From Planctomycetota bacterium (GTDB lineage: Bacteria; Planctomycetota; Phycisphaerae; UBA1845): a DNA stretch of 19,530 bases. The stretch spans positions 1-19,530 of the forward strand of contig JADFRH010000007.1 of assembly GCA_022561415.1 (NCBI GenBank), in the 5' to 3' direction. The translations under genes were made by a program, and so were the position numbers. This document shows positions 6,780-13,445 of this stretch, one piece after another (the first letter of the stretch is position 1; each line of letters opens with the position of its first letter). The notes under the pieces are model-generated. The model was not told the origin of the DNA. It worked only from the letters and a program-made list of their open reading frames with translations, and did no database searches.

Positions 6780-9362
6780 TTCTTCGTCCTCGCCGTCCGC
6801 CGACTTCCACCGTGCTTCAAGCTTCTCAAGTCGCTCTATGAGATCCTTGTTCTCATCCTGGAGTTCCTCCAGATCCTCGCGAAGCTCTTTGACCTGTACC
6901 TTCTCCGGCTCCGCCGCCGTGATTTTCTTGATCGCTCTCTCGGCAGCGTCGCGGGTGCGCGAGCGATCGGCATTGGCGGCCACATCCCGCAACATGGACA
7001 GCGCCGCCTTCGCATCATTCCCCATGCTTCCCAGAGCGCGCATGGCCGAGCCCTTCACCCACCGTGATTCACCTTTGACGCACGCCGACACGCGCTCGAC
7101 GATTCGTGACACATCTTTCTTGTCGAGCTCCAGATTCTCGTAGAGCGAACCCATGCCGGAAATCGCGGCCGACCGGCAGAAACGCGGCTTGCCGACCTGG
7201 CTCCAGGCCAAGAGCGTATCAAGCCCCGACGCGTCACGCTGGTCGCCCAGCGCTCTCAGAGCGGCCGATCGAATCTGCTCACGGTGCGAGTCCCGATCGA
7301 ACAGACTCGTGAGAAACGCCGTGGCCCCGTCGGGCTGCAGCTTCCCATAGGCGCGAATGGCAGCAGCCTCGACCCGGTAGCTCGGATCGCCCTTGCGAAT
7401 CAACGAGTACAGCCTGGCCGTGACTTCCTCGTCTCGATGGAACGAACTCAGCTCGGACGCACAAGCCTTTCGAACCTTGGGGTGCTCGTTGCCCAGGCCT
7501 TCGAGCAGCGCATCGCGGGCCTTGTCGCCGCCGGCTTCACCGAGCGCTTTGGCGATCTCCGCGCCGACACCCCAGAAGGTTTCGTTCGTCAGTGCTTCGG
7601 CCAGGAGCTCGACGTTGCGATCGCCGCCCTTGTCGCCGAGATGCTTGGCCGCCCGGATTCGGTGGATCGCATAGGGTGCATTCGCCAGTTGCTCGCCCCA
7701 CAGGTCGCGACCCTTCTTCTCCTCGAGTTCCATCATCACCGCGTTGCGCGGATCGACCAGCACCATGCTCGGATGCGTGTTCAGCGGAAAAAGGTAGCGA
7801 TGATTCTTCTCAGTCAGCTCACGACGAATCGTGACCGGATCGCCTTCGTCGAATCGAAACTCGATCTCCAGCGGCACGTGAAACGCGTCGACCTCTTGCG
7901 TCTGCTTGACGGAGACCTCGGCCAGCTTTTCCTCTTCGAGCCACTTGTACGTCACAGTCAACGCCGGGGCGCCGGGTCGCTCCGTCCAGTCATAGAAGAA
8001 CCGCTCGAGCGACCGACCGGTTACGTGCTCGAAGCTGCGCCGAAGGTCGGGCGTCTCGACCGGCTGATGGGCGTTGGTGGTGAGGTAGTGCTTGACCGAG
8101 GCCCAGAACATATCGTCACCCACGCGGCGGCGGAGCATGTGCAAGATCGACGCTCCCTTGGGATAGGCCCGGCTGTCGAACATATCGCCCGGCTTTTTGT
8201 ACCGCCGATCGACCACGGCCCGCTCCTTGCCGCCCTTGATCCCACGCCGCATCGACCGAAGCATGTCGTAGTCGTACTCGTCCTTGCCCAGAAGGTGCTC
8301 GGTCCACATCGGGTCCATAAACGACGCGAACCCCTCGTTGAGCCACAGGTGCGACCAGTTCTTGCACGTGACATAATCGCCGAACCACTGGTGCGCAAGC
8401 TCGTGGGCGACCAGCCCGTCCGAACTGAAATCCAGATGTGCCCGCTCGTCGTGCAGCGTCCAGGTTCCCAGGGTGGTGGCCGAGGTGTTTTCCATGCCGC
8501 CGCCGAAGCCGTGAGCACATACCTGGGCGTACTTGTCCCAGGGATACTCGACGCCCGTCAACTCGCTGAAGTAGTCGAGCATTTCGATCGTGTTGCCGAA
8601 GCTGCGCTCGACGTCGTTCCGGTTCTTTTCCGGAACGTAGTACGTAACGGGCTTGCCGCGCCACGTTTCGGTCTCGACGTGAAACTCACCGACCACCAGC
8701 GTCATCAGATAGGCCACGTGCGGCTTGTCCTGCAGCCAGTGGAACGTCATCGTGCCGTCACGGTTTTTCTTCTTGGATACGAGATGCCCGTTCGAGATGA
8801 CTTCGTTCCCGGCGTCCACGGTGACGACCATCTCGGTCGTTTGCATCTCGTTGGGGTGATCGAAACACGGAACCCAATAGCGGTTCGTAACCGACTCGCC
8901 CTGCGACCAGACCACGTACGGAACATCCGGGTCGGCTTCACTCGGCGCGAAGAAGTGCAAGCCGCTCTTGGGGTTGTCGATCACGTAGTCGATCGTCACG
9001 GTCGCCCGCGCGTTCGTCTTCAGCGCCCTGTCGCCCAGCAAGACCTCGATCGAGTCACCGTCGTTGACGAACTCGATCGGCGTCGCTCGACCCTCGCCGC
9101 GTGCAAGTTTCACGCCGGACACCTTGAAGTCCACGGCGTCGAAACGAATAGACTTGAGATCGCGAAGTGCCACCAGGTCGATCGTGGCCGTGCCGGCGGC
9201 GGTCTTGGCCGGGATATCCACCTTCAGATCGAGTTTGATGTGAACGATGTCGGCCGGTCGGTCCCCGGCCACACGCAGCGGCTCATCGTCCGCGGCCATG
9301 AGGCTCACCGCCAGCACCAGCACCGACACGACGCTCACCACACGCAAAGTTCTTGTATGCAC
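6771..9362 (-). CDS. Secreted M1-family zinc aminopeptidase with C-terminal HEAT-like repeats
   Basis: This is an M1 (gluzincin) metallopeptidase that removes N-terminal residues from peptides. The protein is 863 residues. Residues 1-23 form a signal peptide (MHTRTLRVVSVVSVLVLAVSLMA). An N-terminal beta-saddle follows, then the substrate-binding exopeptidase motif GGMEN (about 288-292) in place of the common GAMEN. The zinc site is HELAH (H320, E321, H324) with the third ligand E343 in WLNEGFASF, the exact 18-residue spacing. The Tyr of SRAYPKGASILHMLR is the likely transition-state residue. From about 560 to 800 the sequence reads as helical HEAT-like repeats (ARDALLEGLGNEHPKVRKAC and similar), ending in an acidic coiled coil (VKELREDLEELQDENKDL). 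The start is GTG 9362, supported by GGAGG 8 nt upstream. It lies between the two selenoprotein genes. Confidence 0.93.
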   Translation of the reverse strand: MHTRTLRVVSVVSVLVLAVSLMAADDEPLRVAGDRPADIVHIKLDLKVDIPAKTAAGTATIDLVALRDLKSIRFDAVDFKVSGVKLARGEGRATPIEFVNDGDSIEVLLGDRALKTNARATVTIDYVIDNPKSGLHFFAPSEADPDVPYVVWSQGESVTNRYWVPCFDHPNEMQTTEMVVTVDAGNEVISNGHLVSKKKNRDGTMTFHWLQDKPHVAYLMTLVVGEFHVETETWRGKPVTYYVPEKNRNDVERSFGNTIEMLDYFSELTGVEYPWDKYAQVCAHGFGGGMENTSATTLGTWTLHDERAHLDFSSDGLVAHELAHQWFGDYVTCKNWSHLWLNEGFASFMDPMWTEHLLGKDEYDYDMLRSMRRGIKGGKERAVVDRRYKKPGDMFDSRAYPKGASILHMLRRRVGDDMFWASVKHYLTTNAHQPVETPDLRRSFEHVTGRSLERFFYDWTERPGAPALTVTYKWLEEEKLAEVSVKQTQEVDAFHVPLEIEFRFDEGDPVTIRRELTEKNHRYLFPLNTHPSMVLVDPRNAVMMELEEKKGRDLWGEQLANAPYAIHRIRAAKHLGDKGGDRNVELLAEALTNETFWGVGAEIAKALGEAGGDKARDALLEGLGNEHPKVRKACASELSSFHRDEEVTARLYSLIRKGDPSYRVEAAAIRAYGKLQPDGATAFLTSLFDRDSHREQIRSAALRALGDQRDASGLDTLLAWSQVGKPRFCRSAAISGMGSLYENLELDKKDVSRIVERVSACVKGESRWVKGSAMRALGSMGNDAKAALSMLRDVAANADRSRTRDAAERAIKKITAAEPEKVQVKELREDLEELQDENKDLIERLEKLEARWKSADGEDEEGG

Positions 9363-9524
9363 GGTGTTTTCCTCCGGGGGGTAGATGCGTTTCGCGGCAA
9401 ATCCGCAGTATCCTAAACCGGACGCGAGCCTAGTGTATTCCCGAAATGGTGAACAAACAAGGGGTCGACGGCAAGCCGGGCGACAGGGGTGCGTGACAGA
9501 ATCGGCGGCGGTCGCTCTTCAGAG

Positions 9525-9559
9525 CACTGGGCCCAAGCCCGGTGGACCCGGCGCGCCGG
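9525..9559. repeat. Hairpin plus CCCGGCGCGCCGG palindrome in the gap after the SelW-like gene
   Basis: CACTGGGC-CCAA-GCCCGGTG (9525-9544) is an 8-bp stem with one wobble pair and a 4-nt loop. It is followed at 9547-9559 by the self-complementary core CCCGGCGCGCCGG, which recurs at 14756-14769 and 18817-18830. The pair lies in the 286-bp gap between the SelW-like gene and the aminopeptidase; I see no gene in the rest of that gap. It may terminate or attenuate transcription between them, but no U-tract is present. Confidence 0.6.
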
Positions 9560-9648
9560 AAGCGTCAACCGAGTCGAAGCACGTCCCAGCCAGGTCAGGG
9601 TCGCGCTCACGCCGATCTCCTTCGCTCAGCGAGACAGGCGACGGCCGA

Positions 9649-9879
9649 CTACGCGGTGGTGGTCGACGCGATCCGATCGAGGATTTCATCGTGCTCGGGG
9701 AACCGACCGACTTCGCTCTTGTCCCAGATTTGCGTGCCGTCGACGTGAACGTCAAACACGCCGCCGGAGCCCTCGATCATCTCGGCGTCCACCCCGAACT
9801 TACCCTTAATCGCCTCCGCCAAACTGGCGGCCGTCGGGTAGTAGTTTCATTCCATGCAGTACTTGATGCTGATGTTCAT
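9649..9879 (-). CDS. SelW/Rdx-family selenoprotein with CxxU redox motif (in-frame UGA = Sec11)
   Basis: This is a small thioredoxin-fold redox protein of the SelT/SelW/SelH (Rdx) family. The 76-residue product starts at ATG 9879 (MNISIKYCME) and meets TGA at 9847-9849 as codon 11. Reading that as selenocysteine gives YCMEUNYYPTAASLAEAI, which is the family's N-terminal CxxC/CxxU site after the first beta strand. The rest matches the family too: GSGGVFDVHVDGTQIWDKSE then VGRFPEHDEILDRI, ending at TAG 9649. A strong GGGGGAG lies about 10 nt upstream of the ATG. A hairpin 17-31 nt after the UGA fits a bacterial SECIS. It lies 61 bp after rho on the same strand, so it may be read from the rho transcript. 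With UGA as stop, the product would be ten residues and the gene would be missed. Confidence 0.9.
9816..9830 (-). promoter_or_regulatory. Bacterial SECIS hairpin of the SelW-like gene
   Basis: On the minus strand, CCGCC-AGUUU-GGCGG is a perfect 5-bp stem with a 5-nt loop at nt 17-31 after the UGA codon. Distance, stem size and a G within the first two loop bases match the known bacterial SECIS pattern. The loop sequence differs from the GGUCU loop of the peroxidase hairpin. Confidence 0.65.
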
Positions 9880-9940
9880 GACAACTCATCTCCCCCTTGC
9901 CGCAAACATTTACATAGACACCGACGTTGCGCCCGTTTGG

Positions 9941-11389
9941 CTACGCCAGATTCACCGTCATGAGGAACTCGGCGTTCGTTCGCACCTTTTCGAGCTGCCC
10001 GCGAAGCAGTTGCAGCGACTCGACCACGTTCATGTCCGCAAGCACACGGCGAAGTCGATAGAGCAGCTCCAGTTCCTTCGGATCGAGCAGCAGCTCCTCG
10101 CGCCGTGTACCGGACGCTGCGATGTCAATCGCCGGCCAGACGCGACGCTCGACGAGGCGACGATCCAGGTGCAGCTCGCTGTTGCCGGTACCCTTGAACT
10201 CCTCGAAGATGACCTCGTCCATCTTCGAGCCGGTGTCGACCAGTGCCGTTCCGATGATCGTCAGAGAGCCGCCCTCCTCGATGTTTCGGGCGGCACCGAA
10301 GAACCGCTTGGGCGGCTGCAGCGCGTTGGAGTCGATACCCCCGGAGAGGATCTTGCCGGAGTGCGGCGCTTCCGTGTTGTACGCGCGGGCAAGCCGTGTA
10401 ATCGAATCGAGGAGAATCACGACATCGCGCCCGAACTCCGCCAGCCGTCTCGCCTTTTCGATGACCATCTCGGCCACCTGAACGTGGCGCGACGCAGGCT
10501 CGTCGAACGTCGAGCTGATGACCTCGGCCGTCGTGTGTCGCTCCATCTCGGTGACCTCTTCGGGGCGCTCATCGATCAGCAGAACGAAGATATAGGCATC
10601 GGGATGATTGGCCGCGATTGCGTTGGCGAGCTTCTGGAGCAGGATGGTCTTGCCGGTTCGCGGCGGCGCCACGATGAGCATTCGCTGTCCGAAGCCGATC
10701 GGCGTGACCAGATCGACGATGCGCATGTTGAGCTCATCCGGCGTCGTCTCCAGATTGATTCGGCGATCCGGATGCATGGCCGTCAGGTCGACGAAGTTGG
10801 ACTTCTCCGTGACCATGTTTGGATCCTCGAAGTTGATCGCCTCGACCCGCAGCAGGGCGAAGTATCGCTCGGACTCCTTGGGCGGACGAATCTGCCCCGC
10901 GACGATGTGCCCTGTACGTAGACCGAAGCGCCGAATCTGCGAGGGAGAGATGTAGATGTCATCCGGGCAGGGAAGGTAGTTGTATTCGGGGCTGCGAAGG
11001 AACCCGAAACCGTCGGGAAGGATCTCCAGAACGCCCTCCCCGTACATCAAGCCGTTGCGATTGATGCGGTCCTTGAGGATCTTGAAGATCAGATCCTGCT
11101 TCGTCAGGCCCGTGTATTCCTCGAGCCCCTCCTCCTTGGCGACCGCGTGCAGTTCCGGCACGCTTATCTTCTGCAGCTCGGTGATGTGGATGTCGCCCTT
11201 CTTGATCTTCTCGTACTTCGCGTGCGTTTCGGCGTCGATCGCGCTGTCCTGCGGTCCGTCGGTGACCGCAGAGACTGCGGGGACGTCCGGCTCGTTGACC
11301 GCCTCCGGCGCCTCGGTCGCCGTCTCGTTCGGGGCGGATGTCGCTTTCTTCCTGGTACTCCGGGGTTTCCCGGTGGTGGCTTTCGCCAT
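9941..11389 (-). CDS. rho: Transcription termination factor Rho
   Basis: Rho is the hexameric RNA-dependent helicase that ends transcription at Rho-dependent sites. The protein is 482 residues. It has a charged, disordered N-terminal tail (about 1-65), a Rho N-terminal helical domain ([20 protein letters not shown]), the RNA-binding cold-shock-like domain ([34 protein letters not shown]), and a RecA-type ATPase. Walker A is APPRTGKT with K247, and Walker B is [16 protein letters not shown] with D328. The C-terminal motifs [21 protein letters not shown] and [16 protein letters not shown] are intact. The start is ATG 11389, with a perfect AGGAGG (11398-11403) upstream. It follows coaE on the same strand and precedes the SelW-like gene. 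Confidence 0.98.
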   Translation of the reverse strand: MAKATTGKPRSTRKKATSAPNETATEAPEAVNEPDVPAVSAVTDGPQDSAIDAETHAKYEKIKKGDIHITELQKISVPELHAVAKEEGLEEYTGLTKQDLIFKILKDRINRNGLMYGEGVLEILPDGFGFLRSPEYNYLPCPDDIYISPSQIRRFGLRTGHIVAGQIRPPKESERYFALLRVEAINFEDPNMVTEKSNFVDLTAMHPDRRINLETTPDELNMRIVDLVTPIGFGQRMLIVAPPRTGKTILLQKLANAIAANHPDAYIFVLLIDERPEEVTEMERHTTAEVISSTFDEPASRHVQVAEMVIEKARRLAEFGRDVVILLDSITRLARAYNTEAPHSGKILSGGIDSNALQPPKRFFGAARNIEEGGSLTIIGTALVDTGSKMDEVIFEEFKGTGNSELHLDRRLVERRVWPAIDIAASGTRREELLLDPKELELLYRLRRVLADMNVVESLQLLRGQLEKVRTNAEFLMTVNLA

Positions 11390-11509
11390 GAATCAAACCT
11401 CCTGATCTTTGGACTTGGATTACCGACTGCAGTAGGCAGGCGCGCAAGAAAACGGAATCTGAATCGTTAGGAGAACCGTGGCCGAACGGGCCAGTCGTAT
11501 GGATCACCT

Positions 11510-12139
11510 CTACGCAACCGACCCAATCACCGTGGCAAATACCCGCTCCACTTCCCGGCGCAAATCCTCGGTGTCGGTCTGATTGCTGATGACATGATCG
11601 GCACGTGCCTTCTTCATGTCAAGCGGATCCTGAATAATCTCCCGTCGTTTCAACTCCTCTTCGGTCCAGTTGCGTGCGTCGGCCACGCGCCTCACACGAA
11701 CTGCCCAATCAGCATCTACAAAAATTACCGTGTGACAAATACCATCCAACCCGACCTCGAACAATTTCGGCGTGTCCAATACGATCGCCTTGATGTCCGG
11801 ATCGGACTCGTACACCTCGAGCAGCGCCTCCCGCCGCTTGCGAATGCGCGGGTAGAGTAACGCTTCCAACCGAGCGCGCTCGCCCGGATTGCCGAAAATA
11901 ATCGTCCCGATCGCTTTGCGGTCCACACCCCCATCGGCCGTGCAGACCGAGGATCCCCACCATTCCCGCAGCGTCCTCGCAACGCCGGGAGCATCGAGTT
12001 CCTCATGAGCGAGCCGGTCGGAATCAATGACCGCTGCGCCCAGACTCTCGAGTATCCGCGCCACCTCTGACTTACCGGCGCCAACGCCCCCTGCAAGTCC
12101 GATGAGCGGTTTCGATTGTTTGGTTTGTGATCGCGACAA
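11510..12139 (-). CDS. coaE: Dephospho-CoA kinase
   Basis: This enzyme catalyses the last step of CoA synthesis, ATP-dependent 3'-phosphorylation of dephospho-CoA. The P-loop is GLAGGVGAGKS, followed by AAVIDSDRLAHE, the base/CoA-binding region, then LYPRIRKRREALLE, VLDTPKLFEVGLD, and the lid RREIIQDPLDMKKARADHVISN. No ATG lies near the expected N-terminus. I chose TTG 12139, which gives MSRSQTKQSKPLIGLAGG and 209 residues, the usual length. A second TTG at 12196 would add 19 residues without family similarity. Neither has a clear Shine-Dalgarno sequence, so the start is uncertain while the identity is not. It lies 120 bp upstream of rho on the same strand. Confidence 0.92.
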   Translation of the reverse strand: MSRSQTKQSKPLIGLAGGVGAGKSEVARILESLGAAVIDSDRLAHEELDAPGVARTLREWWGSSVCTADGGVDRKAIGTIIFGNPGERARLEALLYPRIRKRREALLEVYESDPDIKAIVLDTPKLFEVGLDGICHTVIFVDADWAVRVRRVADARNWTEEELKRREIIQDPLDMKKARADHVISNQTDTEDLRREVERVFATVIGSVA

Positions 12140-12349
12140 TTTCGTGTCAGTCGCGCCTGCCCTACCCGAAAAGGATACGCCGCAAGAGCGCGGCAAGGAA
12201 AAATCGAAGGCTACCGGGCGGAAAAACAGACTGAAACAGGACGGTCATTCCTAGAACACCCGCAAGTATACAGGAATGCGCCAATCATGTCACGCTCATT
12301 TTTGCGGAATTTTTCGCCCAGGCCCAACCGCGCTCCGGGGCTGTGAAAA

Positions 12350-12736
12350 TCAAAGTGGGATGTCCCGTTGGGCTTGTCTGAGCTCCACCCGGTTCCCGGC
12401 CGGATCCAAGACCTGAATTCGCCGGTCAGACCAGGCCAGCCCCGACAAACGCTGAAACGGCGTTTTTCGCTCAGAAAGCCGCTCAGCGGCCTCGTCGATC
12501 GACGGAACACCCACGATCACCCGGCATTCCACGGATTCGATCCGCGGCTCAGGGGAAAAGCGAATTCTCAGCTCGATCCGCTCCGATCGAAAGCAGATCC
12601 CCGGCCCCATCGTCGCCTCCGGGGGCCGCTCCTCCAACTCCGCGACCTCCCCGTAGAACCACCGCAGCTCGTCGTCGAGCCCGTGGGGCGACTCAACGTT
12701 CACGTGATCCACGGCTTGGATTCGGCTATGCCGCAT
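12350..12736 (-). CDS. VOC-fold (glyoxalase/bleomycin-resistance-like) protein
   Basis: This is a 128-residue protein with the vicinal-oxygen-chelate pattern: an N-terminal strand with a metal-type histidine (IQAVDHVNVESP), a helix ending LRWFYGEVAEL, and a C-terminal strand RIQVLDPAGNRVELRQ, which is the usual 'D P xGN xxE' ending. One such protein carries two half-repeats and usually dimerises around a metal site. The substrate cannot be read from sequence. The start is ATG 12736. It lies downstream of the signalling cassette on the same strand, separated by 113 bp holding a hairpin (12759-12775). It could be a dioxygenase-like or a binding protein instead of an enzyme. Confidence 0.8.
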   Translation of the reverse strand: MRHSRIQAVDHVNVESPHGLDDELRWFYGEVAELEERPPEATMGPGICFRSERIELRIRFSPEPRIESVECRVIVGVPSIDEAAERLSERKTPFQRLSGLAWSDRRIQVLDPAGNRVELRQAQRDIPL

Positions 12737-12758
12737 GGCAACGGGATTCGGCGCGGAT

Positions 12759-12775
12759 CCGCCCCGCCTGGGCGG
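12759..12775 (-). terminator. Possible terminator hairpin after the signalling cassette
   Basis: CCGCCC-CGCCT-GGGCGG is a perfect 6-bp GC stem with a 5-nt loop in the 113-bp gap between the receiver gene (ending at 12850) and the VOC gene. No U-run follows on the minus strand, so intrinsic termination is only weakly supported. Confidence 0.3.
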
Positions 12776-12849
12776 TCTCCAAGACAGTATCGCATCCCCG
12801 CTCGCCGCGTACAGCCCTTCGGACGCACAGCCACAGCGGTGACGTGAGT

Positions 12850-13407
12850 CTATCCCGTCGAATCGGGTTGGCTACCGCCCATCGCCAGTACGCGATGGAC
12901 CAGGCGCCGCTGCGCGCCGACCAGATCGCGGCACACCAACTCGATGCGCCGCCGCAGATCGCGCCGCTCTCGAATCACGCGGCGAACGAGTTTTCGCATC
13001 CGGTGGTACTTGGCGACACGCTGGCGCATCAACGCGTGATCGCGCAACATTTGATCGGTTGACGCGAGCAGGTCTTCGATGGGAAACGGCCTGCGAAAAA
13101 TGTCGGCCACGCCGCTGCGCAGCGCCGCCACGGCGTCGTCAAAGTCGGCCTCACCCGTAAGCAATACGACCGGTCTCGTCGCCAGCGACATCAGCTTCTC
13201 CGCAAGCGACAGACCGCTCATGTCCGCGAGTCTCTCCTCGGTGATGATCAGGTCGTGCGGCTCGGTCATCTCGACGTCGAGGCACGCGTTTCCGTCCGAC
13301 ACGCACGTCAGACGCACATCGAAACGCCTCGATAGCGAAGCGACGAGCATCTCGAGCACGTCGGGGTCCGGCTCGACAATCAGGATTTTGTGACAACGGT
13401 CCGTCAT
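12850..13407 (-). CDS. Degenerate response-regulator receiver protein (Glu at the phosphoacceptor site)
   Basis: This is a 185-residue protein with a CheY-like receiver domain at residues 7-120 and a C-terminal basic helical segment (about 120-170, rich in Arg) that may form a coiled coil or bind a partner. There is no known output domain. The receiver starts KILIVEPDPDVLEMLVASL, but the phosphoacceptor position reads DLIITEERLADMSG, with Glu57 where Asp is expected. The switch Lys near the end is also changed (DIFRRPFPIEDL, where KPF is usual). Thr/Ser in VVLLTGEADF is kept. Glu may mimic a permanent phosphorylated state, or the domain may bind without phosphotransfer. The start is ATG 13407. 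It lies 38 bp downstream of the sensor kinase on the same strand. Confidence 0.85.
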   Translation of the reverse strand: MTDRCHKILIVEPDPDVLEMLVASLSRRFDVRLTCVSDGNACLDVEMTEPHDLIITEERLADMSGLSLAEKLMSLATRPVVLLTGEADFDDAVAALRSGVADIFRRPFPIEDLLASTDQMLRDHALMRQRVAKYHRMRKLVRRVIRERRDLRRRIELVCRDLVGAQRRLVHRVLAMGGSQPDSTG

Positions 13408-13445
13408 GAGGTTGTAGATGGCACGGCGCGGATTGACGCGGCCTG

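Noticed and set aside
7284..9416. 710-codon open frame on the plus strand opposite the aminopeptidase
   Set aside because: The minus strand encodes a complete M1 peptidase with HELAH and the third Glu ligand. The plus frame has no recognisable domain and is the expected GC-driven antisense opening.
9413..9610. 65-codon minus-strand frame between the SelW-like gene and the aminopeptidase
   Set aside because: It has no ribosome site and no family similarity, and it runs through a hairpin and GC palindrome typical of intergenic repeats.
9854..10921. 355-codon open frame on the plus strand opposite rho
   Set aside because: Rho on the minus strand is complete with both Walker motifs; the antisense frame has no recognisable feature.
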